A stretch of DNA of 64,000 nucleotides, taken from contig JAVYIG010006849.1 of NCBI GenBank assembly GCA_035222895.1, positions 46,894 through 110,893 on the forward strand. The letters run 5' to 3'. Position 1 is the first letter of the stretch; every line of letters begins with the position of its first letter. Shown here piece by piece: positions 12,401 through 24,400 of the stretch. Source of the DNA: Strongylocentrotus droebachiensis (taxonomy: Eukaryota > Echinodermata > Echinoidea > Camarodonta > Strongylocentrotidae). The notes under the pieces were generated by a model. It was given only the letters and a program-made list of their open reading frames with translations. It was not told the DNA's origin and did not search any database. A program made the translations under genes and the position numbers.

Positions 12401-15400
12401 GAGGATATGGACACATATTTCGGGATTTTTCTAATATGTCATACCAAACTATGGGGACGACGACAACTTAAACCTCAGTCTACGTCACTGTGGTAGGTCA
12501 GCTGTGTTTCTACCAAGCATAATGTGTGATATGATCCTATATAGCAAGAAGCAATCTAACTATGAAGTACTAGTCATGTTTTGTTTGGATATTCATGAAG
12601 TCATTCCTACCTTGATGACGTAAGCAGTAAACGGATTAAGACCGGTGAGGGTGCCATTTACTTTCTCATCCTCCGATATGATCGTGATCTCTATGCTCTG
12701 GTTTGATCTCTGCTCGCTCTGTCGCCAGAATTGAAGCTGTAAAGATAACAAAAATCATAGATTGATTGAACTTTTTTCTTCTTCATTTTTTTTTGGTGCC
12801 CCATTTTCTTAATTAATTAAGCTACCCCCCCCCTTAAAATCAAATATTATTTGGTTTATGTAAAGAATACTGTATAACTGCAATGGTAGTGACGGTGATG
12901 GTCGAGTTGGGAATTATTCGAATAATGCGGATGATGGTGAAGTGCTTACATTAGCAATTGCGATTCTGGGGGTGACAAATTGAAGACGATGATGCTTTGG
13001 TGATGACGACGATAATAAAGAAATTGACGATAGTTGTATTATTGAAATGATGATGACGAGGATGATTTTGATGTTGATGATGATAACAATAGTGATACAA
13101 GTGGGAGAGATTGTCTTGTTAACAGGTTATACAAGAAATTAAGTAATATTGTTGATGTTTACAGAAATATAATGATGCCACTACAAAATACTGATACTAT
13201 TATTTCTGTATGAAAGTTTATGCAATGAAGTAAATTATATCAAATACAAATGTTATCATTGAAGATATCATACCTTATATTCGTGAATGATGCCGTGTGG
13301 TGGATTGGGTCTAACCCACTGAAGTGTGACGTTAGTTTCTCCAATCCCGAGGACTTCCAAACCAGTCGGCTTTGGTGGTGCTGCAATCAGAAAAACAAGC
13401 CATGACTTTCGATACAATTAACTTCCATCAAAAGGGAGGTAACTGGTGAGGAAGTATTTTTTTTTCATACAGCACGGATTCGAAGTAAAACATTCAAAGG
13501 CCTCCTTCAAATATATGACGCGGGAAACCGCAGCGTTTATCGTTAATTTTTTGTATGACGACGTTAGTGTAAAATACGCGTCACATTCGACACAAGGAGC
13601 TCACTGAACACGCGCAGGACCTTTGTTGCGCGCAGTTGCCATTCATTAACACGTTTCTTGTTTAAACCGCGGTGGGTTTTTTGTGGTGATTTAACGCGTC
13701 ATATCTGAATATGACCTTAAGGTTTACAACTCTGCCGTTTCTTGTATTGACAGGAGCCTATCTTAAAAGGCAATATCTACTGGCACTAATCTAGTCGAAT
13801 TTGAACAACACTCTGCTGCTCTCATCGCTACGAAGTTAGTGCATTTATTGGTGAACATTTATGCTGATCCTCTTATTTACAACCCAACGGTGAATTTTGC
13901 TGGCATGATATATTTTTCATCACCAATGTTTAATCATTTCATTATCATTATCATTCTGATTATCACCACACTTCTCCCATCAATCTCTTCATATTTTCTT
14001 TATTAATTTATTAGGATTCCTCAGTATCTCTAGGAATACCTACGTGCGACAAGAGTTATCCTCGAAATCTCCTGTGAAAACGGCCCATAGCCTTTCAACG
14101 AGGCAGCTCTAACAGAGAACCGATACTCCGTGTACGGCGTCAGGAATCCTATTTGTACCACGGTCTCTGTCGTCGTAGCCGTCAACGTACGATCGTTCTT
14201 AGCATCGAGAAGCTGATACTCGTAGTGAACAATGTCTCCGTGTCGTGTACCGCATGGGGGCTCCCTCCATGAGAATTCGATTTCACGTGACGTCACAAGG
14301 TCGACCGTGATTGCGTCTGGTGCTTCGGTCGGAACTGTGGTGTAAAGAGAGGGTTTGAATTTCTTGTTCCTTAGATACCTCCTTACAAAAAAATAGTTGA
14401 ATATTTTAATAAAAATGATTGGTGAAATCGGCATTGGCTAAGATTCGTAAAGACCAATACCAATCAATCATTCAAGAGAAGAAGGCCCTTTCGATCATGA
14501 CGCTTATAAAAAAACGTATTCTGCCGAGAGCAGAAAAAAGTGATACATTTTTAATACTATGCTTATGCTCTTCCAGCTCGCAATAAATGAATTTTAGAAC
14601 TTGTTTTTCTTTTTACTTGAACATATCATCTGGTACTATTCCATTTAACACGATCGCAAATAATTTCGAAAAAATAAACTTCAATAGCATTGTTTATTCC
14701 CTATCGAAACGTGCCAACATAACAATGGACTTTTATCCGTATTTAGTCATCCGGCCATTTCTTTGGACATGCAGTAGGATATTGAAATAGTCTTATTCAT
14801 ATCTTAAAAATAGAGGCCATTTCAGACATCAGCAAAATACTGCCTGTATTTGTATATATTTTTCTTTCAATTATTTCGTTACGAAAATGATTCGATCCTT
14901 ACTTGTTTCTCCAGTCTGTACAACAACCACCGACATAGATCCATTACCGGCTTCAGTGACCGCAAACACTTTCAACTCATAGGTCGAGAAGGGTATCAGC
15001 GAATTGATCTCAACATCTCCATGGTTAGCTACTACGGCTAGCTCATGAGTTGGCCAATCATCGTCGAGGAGACATCGGTCTTGACGAACCAGACGGTACG
15101 ATACAACGTAGCTGTTGATTGGACATTTTTGGTTTGGCGGGGCGTTCCAATTTAGACGAATGGATGTGGGGTTATCACTGGTTGTTTCGGCAAGGACTAT
15201 GCTGACTTCAGCCGACACTGGAATATTTGTTAAAATAGAAACAAGTCCAATTAGTAAGCATTTACCTTAAACTTCAGTTACGTTATAAACGCTATGGATT
15301 ACTACGGTAGAGGCAGGAAAGTAATGGTCATTGTTACGTTGATTCTATTGGATTTATTTAATAATCAAGGGACCAAACACGGCGAGAATATTATCATATA

Positions 15401-18400
15401 TGTATGACTTGTATTTTTAGAGGAAATAAATTTTTAGTTTCGTAGCTATGACTAATTATAATGATTCAAATAAAATAAAATCCTATAAATTATGAATTAA
15501 CTTTCACATGTTTATATTTCGTGACATATAATTATCGACCAAACATACCAACTGCGTTCGTAATAAGCTTCTTCCAACTGCTGAACGGTCCCCATCCTTT
15601 CCGGGTGCGAGCTCTGACCCGGAACTGATAAACTTCACAAGGCTCGAGGTCATCCAATGTGACGTAACGATGTGACGCGGGAATCTTGCTTGTCTTTGAA
15701 TTCAGGGCCGAGTCATCAAGAGATTCCAGCTCGTAGGCGTAGAAGGTGATGTCTCCACAACGATGTCCGCAGGGCACTTCTTCCCATGACACGTTGAGTT
15801 TGGTCGGTTTGTTTGGGAATGTCGATGGTTCGTTGAGCGTGGGTGAGGCAGTCGGTGCTGGAAGCGAAGGATAAAGTTACGGTTACGAACGTGTACAGAT
15901 GAATATTTGAGTCAATCATTACCAAACACTTTCTTCCAGAACAATTTGCATGTTGTTATCATTCTGTGATTCAACATATCTATCAAACATTGTCATTCAA
16001 TAATAAATCAACATTCAAATACTTTGAAAGTGAAATATATGACGAGTAAAGATGGTTTGTGTGTGCTAAAATTCCTTAGTACCGTTCCGCATCTCATTTT
16101 CATTGCAAATCATAAAAATAAATGCCATAATATGGCATTTATTTTTATCTATTGTGTCAGTGAATGAAGTTTATTGACAGTGAATTGGGGTAAAAACGAA
16201 ATTATAAAAAATATACATTAACAAAAAGATGAAATAATAAGACAGCTTTGATGAAGATAGTAGGAAATATTTGCATATTTCATCGAAAAATAATTTGTGT
16301 TCATCATGTTTTGTGGTGCTTACGAGCTTGTGCAGTAACTATGGTCGATGTGACCTCTTGTCCAGCCGTTGGTGCATCCGTCCTGGCCCATACCATCACC
16401 CTGTAAGTGGTGAAGGGCAGCAACCCTGAAACTACGGCCGACGTGTTCTGGGTTTCGACGTCCGACGTCCTCGTAGCGGTCAATCGCCTTATGTTCGCAT
16501 CACACTGGTCGCTATTGGTTGGAAGGTAGCGGAGGCCGTAGCTGACTATCGGGCAAGGCTGTGCTGCAGGAGGGCTCCAGGTGATGTTCATCTCTGCAGA
16601 ACTTACGGTCTGGAGGTTGAGTGACGTAACGGGACCAGGAGCTGCGATCAGGGGTGGATGTGAAAACAGTGCACTTTATTTATCTGGGAATATGTGAAGA
16701 GCCCGTGCAAACTCAAGCCCATGGTATTAAATATCAATCGGGTAGGCTTCCTAATGTTAGGAGATTACTTGACAAAGATTAGTGATCTTGCGTGGGAAAT
16801 GATCCTCTAAGACGATAAAACGTTGTTCTTTTTAACATTATTATAAATGTAATCATAATCATTATTCCATTACATTTGTATCCGTAATTATTATAGAAAT
16901 ATGTTCTCCTCAATTTCTCACCTGTTGAAAATAATGTAACTTATTTGTCTTACAGTGATTGCAAGACATCCATTGGTAGTGGATGGAAACCGTCAGCTCT
17001 AATGTCATATCATTCACTTCCAATGGCTTCAGAAATCGAATTTTTTCATCATACCAAGGTTAGTCTACTGTTATACTTACGGGAGGCAGTCGTGCCAGCA
17101 AAAAGCAGGTTACTTGGTTCACCGAATCCTGCAGACGTCTCGGCTTGGACCTTGAATGAATACATCAAACAAGGCAAGAGCCCGTATACTGCAGCTAGGG
17201 ACTCGGGGTCATGTACCTGACCGTTCCAGTATAACCCGGAAGGGGACTCCAGTCGGTAGTGGTATATGACTTCCGGTCCGTGACGGTCACCACATTCCAA
17301 TGTGTTCCAGTGAAACTTGAGGCTGCTCTGTGTTCGTTCCGTGACGTCGACTACCATCACTTGTCCTGGAGCTGAGTAGTATAACAAGATCCAATAATTG
17401 TATTTTCAAACTACAAACGATTGCCATGACAGTGATACTACACGATAGCCTACAACACTTGTCTTTTACGGGATTACTTGCAGTTAGGTTAATGAGCATA
17501 ATTGTCGTTGTCACTGCAAGTTGACTAGCATATAACAATTATTAAAAATAATTATCTACAAATGAAGGGTTTAATCCCCAAGACGATCGATAACAATTCA
17601 TTTTCGTTAAATAAGCAATACGTCAAGCCATGGAAGATGTAGTTAATATGAGTTCACTTCTGGCTTTCAAAACAAGATATATGAATTATTGTAGAATGAG
17701 ATAAACAACTTTACCTGCAGCTCGTGTTTGGAAGCTTCTTGTCGCCACCGGAGCCATGCCGGCATCGCTCACGGCTTGGACATAGACGTCGTACGTCGAG
17801 TAAGGCTCCAGATTCGACAATCGTATGAACCAATGCGAAGTGTTCCCAGCAAACCGGAACATCCGAAGGCTGCCGCTGATCGGCCCACACATACCAAGGT
17901 TTGTAAGAACATAGGTGACCTGGTAGTAGAGAATGGGACATCCGTTGACCTCTGGTGGAGACCACGTGACGTCAGCTTCGAATGGACGTGTGTCGTAGGT
18001 ATGCACGAGCATGGTCTCTATCACACCAGGTTCTGGGTAAGAATTTATAGACAATAGAAACGCAGTTGTTGAGGTTATCATAAAGTAGTTTTCTAGGCCG
18101 TACAGACTCGCCCGTCGTTTCGCTGGTATGGCTTTGTATCCCACCGCTTTCACCATGTCAGTTGGGTGAAAATACAGTCAAAGTTGTTTATTAAGGTCAC
18201 TCAATGGAAACGAAATACATGGCCACTATACACAAGCGGCCTGTACAGAGAGGTGGCCACTCATACATGTTTTAGTGTACCATTATTCCTGTTATCCCTA
18301 TTAACATATTTTTCTTTGCTTGATATGCAAAAAAGAGGCCTTACAAGTCTAAGGACTAAAGAAAACCCAACGCAAACCAGATGAAATGAAACAACAGCAA

Positions 18401-21400
18401 TGACATCATTGGTTATTAAAGATAACTGACCTTCGACACATATCTGCTTGTAATTGGACCCTAAAGGTGTTTTTTGTTTAAGATAAGAAATATGTAATTT
18501 CAAGATTAGAGCTTTTTCGCGTCATTTTCATTTATGAGCTTAATCTTGGTCAAAATGTCTTTTAAATAAATTCATATAATGTAATATGGCGTCACTAATA
18601 TTACCGTCATTGTAAACCTTCTTTTTTTTTCAAATGTCACAGAGAATATATAATGCATACCTTCTCCTTGTGTTCGCACGTGGTACAGTTTGGCGTACCG
18701 ACCATACCCAGCCGATGTCTTTGCCTTGATCCTGAACTCATATGGCGTACATGAAGCCAGATTGTTGATTGTCAATGACGTCGCGTTTCTGGGGGAATCC
18801 CCCTCGGTAAGTGCAGCAATGGGCACGTTCTCATTGGAAAGTTCGTAATGGAAAAGCAGTATATCACCGTGGGTGTGTCCACACGGTATGTCCCACGTCA
18901 ATGAGATGCTGTCCTCAGTAGTTTCCACTAAAGCAAGTTGGGTCACGTTCTCAGGAACTGGATTTAAGAACGGAAGTGAACAATATCGTCAGGTACTATT
19001 TACAAAATTGAGCTTACCATAAAATGGTCACATATCGTATCTGTCGTATGTACGAGGCACATAAATATTACATGAAAATGATTTGCTAACCGATCACTGA
19101 AATCCACCTACATTCTTTAGGTTGTTACAAAGGAATTAAATTAGGTTTATGCGATTATAATATTCGTCTACCCTTTTTTCCGGGCTCAACCGAAAAAGAA
19201 TCATAATTGTCATAATTATTTTCGTTTTCATCATCGGAAGGCCATCTTTATCGCAGTCTCTCTTGCTGAAATACTTCAAACCTATTATTTTTGATAATCC
19301 GATAAACGAAGATTCACCTGATTCTGCAGTGCGTATAGTCCTGTTTTGCGGTACTCCAAACCCAATGCTATTCCGCGCCAGAACCTCGACGCTGTACGTC
19401 GAATACGGCACTAGTCCTGCAATTATGAAGTCAGTCGTCAAGTTGGTGTTCCCTGCTACAATAGACCCCTCCGTCAGTTGGACTATGCATTGGTCCAGGA
19501 CCTGCGGCGTATAACGGACGATGTATTCCATCTGACAGGCAGACTGTACGGGAGGATCCCATGAAAGGTGGATCTCAGTAGGGGTCGAGGTTACGCGAAG
19601 GTTCGGAACTGGGCCAGGGACTGTCAAAGAAAGGTGGGATGATTGAAGTTAGTGGTAGCAATATGAATATAAACTAATTTGGGATATCTTTTGATATGGC
19701 AGTTGATGAAAATCAATTTGGTTGTTGCTAAAATAGACCCTGATTACATTAGAGTGAAGATGCATAGCTCTATTTTAAGGATGTTAATTGTAATAAGGCA
19801 CTATGGCTATTAAAGTAGTAAATTATTGTGTAGAAGAATCAAAAGAAAGAGGTTCGATGTTCATCAAACATGGATTTAAGTAAAGTCTAATATGGTTAAT
19901 TCAAAATCTCTAAAAATTTAGATGAACTTATATCATCTTCCGAAGCATAAATGCAAATCATTTCTACAGGAACCCCATCAGTGACCTCAACTAGCGGCTG
20001 AAAAAAGGGATGTTAAGTCTGCTTTTTAAATATAAAAAAGTAAACTTAAGACGTGCGGTTGGGAGACCTGACTTGGTTTTAGATGTAATATCAACTTAAA
20101 TATTCACTGACAACTGAATCTCGACATATCGCCCCATCTTACCGACTGTAGCTGGTATCACGATGGGTATCGGTGCACTAGTAGGACCAACACCCGCAAT
20201 GTTATGAGCTGCTACTGTAAAGTTGTACATCACACACTCTGCTAGATCGGGAAACCTGGTGGTAAAAAGGGAACAACGATTTTATTAGCAAAATCAAAAG
20301 TATTTTTCCCCAAGACAAATGATTCGGCATTAGTCCACTCTTGCTTGGATAAGAAAAAATGTAATTGTATATCATACAGGAGATGATCATTTAATTGTGA
20401 GAGGACAGAGTTTAGGGGGGCGGCGGGGTAAATCTAATGAACGTCTTCCAAGAGGCATTCGGGTGAAAGAGCTACACCTCTTCTCATCCGTTCCTTCTTT
20501 TTTTCTAATTAATATTATCACCATTCCAGTCCTTCTCGGATGAAACTTAATGCTCAACTAATATTAAATACTCCTTCGTATACTTCTGACAATTTCATGA
20601 CCACAATTATTCCTATCCTAAGTGTACTTGAAATACATTAAACATGAAAACGCCCAGTTCAGATCTGACCATCAATAAGGCAGGTATCATTGTTCATTAT
20701 ATTCCCTCTATATTTTAGAGTTTATCAGCCAAAGACTTACGTGTATGAATGTTGCGAGGCAGAGACGATTTGTGTTCCCTGTTGAGCTCCTCTTAGCATC
20801 AAGAGATAGTTACTTATCAACCCCTTGCGATGACCGCACGGGACTACGCCCCAGCTCAAGGTCACGCTGTCGGTTGAAAGGTCAATGACCTCTACTGCAG
20901 CAGGGGCTGATGTGGGTCCTAAGAGAGAAAACCAATACAAACTTGTCGGTTAAAGTCATAATTGTTTTCACTAATCATGATTTAAAACTAGCTGCAGATC
21001 GTCGTTATTGAAAAATTATACAGAAATAGTTGCAATTCTTAATCTATGACAACCTAGAGCTTTCTATCCCTTCCCTCCCTTAAATAAATAGTCTTTATAG
21101 TCATAGGCTTATTCCTCTCAATAATGACAGTATTTTTACAAATTTAAATGGCTGCAAAATTTTCCTCTTATTAAAATGTATACATCTTGCAGGTGAACTT
21201 GTATCTTGCGATGATTAGTGCTAAAATGAATATAAAGCACAAATCATTGGGCATTTGTAAATTGTTTCCGCATTATGGTATAACATGTTTGTGTTGTCTC
21301 TTACGATCTCCGAGAGTCGTTCCAACTTCTGTAATATTCGCTCCAACTTTGTCTTCAAATCCTGGCGCTACGGATACCACGTACGATGAATATTCATTGA

Positions 21401-24400
21401 GCCCGATGAGTGTCAAGCTTGTTTCTGTCGTATTGAAGGTGCCTGATTGGCTGACATCACTTCCCGAAGTTGCCTTCCTGTCAGCGCATTGGTCGAAACT
21501 TGTGATTTCATAATGAATAATGTAGTAGGCGACATCACAGCGTCTTTCCAGGGTCGGTTCCCACGTAACGAGAAGTGATGTCGGATTGTTTGGTATTGAT
21601 GAGACCGACAGTGACGGAATGGGATCTGGTGCTGGGTTTATACAAATTGATAAACATGATAAACACAGAGATTTATGAAATCTGTGAGAAAGATCTGTCA
21701 TCATATGATAAAGTCGACAATATTCTCTTTGCGCTATACAAGCACCCTGACCAGAGAGGATTTTGCTTTCGTGGGATATCGTATATGACGTAGATTATGT
21801 CCATAAAACCTATTCTTGACAGATATTGTACAATAATTGTGATGCACAGTTGATAAATTGGAATGCCTACTCGATATCATAACAATTCTAATTAACGGTC
21901 AATTCTTATTCTTATATTGCTCTCTCTCTCTTACTCAGAACAATGCAGAAGCGATGACAAGCTCACCCATGGCTAAAACTGTGATCCCAAAAGATTTCAA
22001 ACGAACTCCATTTCCTGTCATTTCTTTAAATTGTATCTAAATTTGGAATAACATTTTCTTTCTGTGTAACGGCCTTTTAAATTACCTTGGTTAAGTTTAG
22101 GCTTTCCCCCATTAGAGCCTGTTCTCATTGGGTTGAATACTTACATGCACAGGTGGTGGTTGCCGTTATCAAAGGACTCGGTTCCCCTTCACCATTCAAT
22201 CCGCGTCGGACCGCAACCACTTGAAAGTCATAGGTTATCCGACTACCAAGTGATATCACTGTATATGTTAATGGTTCATGTGTTACGTTTCCAGCCGTCT
22301 GCCATGTGGTAATTCCGTGTTCTCTGTACAGTACACTGTATGCGCTGACCGGACCGCTACCGGTATCAACCGCAGCGTTCCATGCATCCCACGCAAGTTC
22401 TACCGCAGAGCTGGTGACAGTCACTATCGTAGGCGGTCGAGTCAAAGACGGTTGTTCTGAAGATAAGAGAAAAGGGTACAATGTAATGATCTGTCCGCTC
22501 ACCTCTTTTTTCTATTTTTCATTCTAGATTTGACAGATTCATATAAAAAGCAAAAATATAGAAACAAATCATTCAAGGCCTTCCATCTCGGTTCGTGATA
22601 GTAAGCAGATACCATGTACTAAATAAATCAAAGTACAAATTCAGAACTAAAGATAATGTTACAAGAATATAGACTTCATTTTCTTTCATTTTCTATTATT
22701 TCAAGATTGGAAATCAGCCGAAGGACTTATTGAGTACCATATGCGTCACCAGGTTTCGCCATCTCGTCTATGAAACTAGTGTTGTGTCTAATCATTCAGT
22801 TCGTTTAACTTTGACTCAGTGTATTTAATGATTAAAGAAATGTTCGCCCTTTCCCCCTTCTCCTCATTTTCTCCCTATTTATAACAATTTCCCATGTACC
22901 TAAGTGAGATGACCATAGAGGGTAAGGAAATTATCACATTCTGTGTTTTCATATTATTTGACCATTACTTGACGACAGGTGATCTGAAAATACGTTTAAT
23001 TTCAAATGAACGTTTTGCTATGACAACTCTTATTTTTAGGCGAGAAAAACACCTCTCTCAATATATTGATATCACCTAAGTTCCGTTGCGTTTCTAATTG
23101 TTGTGTATATATTATTCCCCTAGCAATATCCACGGTTGCATGGGCCAGACAAGGTATCAACAATCGAGTTAAAAATAGGACCGGATTTCGTCTGGTCCAC
23201 CGTGAACTTGTCCTTGGAGGTTTAGACTGACATTTATCAGCTCAATGCCTCTGGCTTAACGGAAAGCATCAAGGATAGGAACGTTCCTATTCTTACACGT
23301 CGTGGGACAGAATGGTCTACCGTTATGATGATAATTGAGGTTTGGAGTGTTGTGAAGGGAAAATATATGTAATCAGCATGTGTGGTGGTGATCTAAAGTC
23401 TATATATAATCGCTTTTTAATAGAGAAATTTGGGAAGACCGGTTTGCTCTTGACGGCTATAGAAAACTTCCAGGGTTTGTTTGACAAAGCAACAACTATA
23501 CTGTATTCATTGCAAGTTTCGTACATAAAGGAAAATACCAAAATACCTATCATCCATTACAAATAAAAATGAAGGAAAAATAAAGGAAGGAAGATCCATA
23601 CAGTTTAGTAAGTAAGTATAATGTTTGAATTGGTCTTCGCTTGAGACTCTTTGCTTAATGTCTGAACCACTTTTTTTTTTCATCTCGTATTGCTGTATGG
23701 TGAAAATTCAAGAGGTTAACAAGGTATTTTTGGATTTGTGGATTTGTGGAAAAAAATCCGAGTTGGGATATACATTGCCGAAACATAAAATATGAAAAAA
23801 TTACTGATACCTAATCAACAACAAAACATACTAACCATGACCTTTGACATTGACGATGGCCTGATCTTTCACATTGTCGCTTGCTGACAGACGACATTCA
23901 AAATCCTGCGCGGCGCGCGTAATCTCCGTCTCCACTATTGTCGTCTGTGTCTGGTGCGTGACGTCACGTAGGGTAACTTCTGAAGGTATCTGTTTTCCCC
24001 CGGGGGTACCCGTGTACACCTGGAGGGTTAGCGAGGTGTCGGTGAAGTTAAAGGTGGCGGTACAGGTGAGGGAGATGGTGGTGCCGAAGTTGGAACCGTT
24101 GGATGGCGATGCGGTGAAGGACGTTATTCTTGGCGTGGGTACTGTATGGAAAGAGCGCAGCGAGTGAGAATTTGTTTAGATCTCAGTCATACCACCAGAT
24201 AGACTCCAAACTGACCAATTCTTTGCCATGTTTAAGGTTAGGTTTAGTGACGGTCTGTTGTTTCGTCGGTGTGAACAGCGTATTAGAGTAACTACATGTA
24301 TAGCTGTTTACTGTGCAGTCTTAACACATCATGAATATAAATATCAATAAGCGTTATGACTATTATAAGCATACACATAGCACTGTGTCTAAACGTGTGC

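Larger units (their letters stand above)
13381..22144. other. Short introns of the FN3 array
   Basis: The introns interleaved with exons 8-20 are compact, mostly 330-660 bases (for example 14335-14902, 16642-17080, 18033-18660 and 19621-20142). They are AT-rich and contain no recognised gene. One carries a short perfect hairpin (16112-16148). Intron 12737-13273, just left of this range, contains GATGAT-type trinucleotide sequence at 13011-13110. Confidence 0.6.

Noticed and set aside
17728-18057. 109-codon plus-strand frame
   Set aside because: It is antisense to the FN3-6 exon, which has strong domain and splice support.
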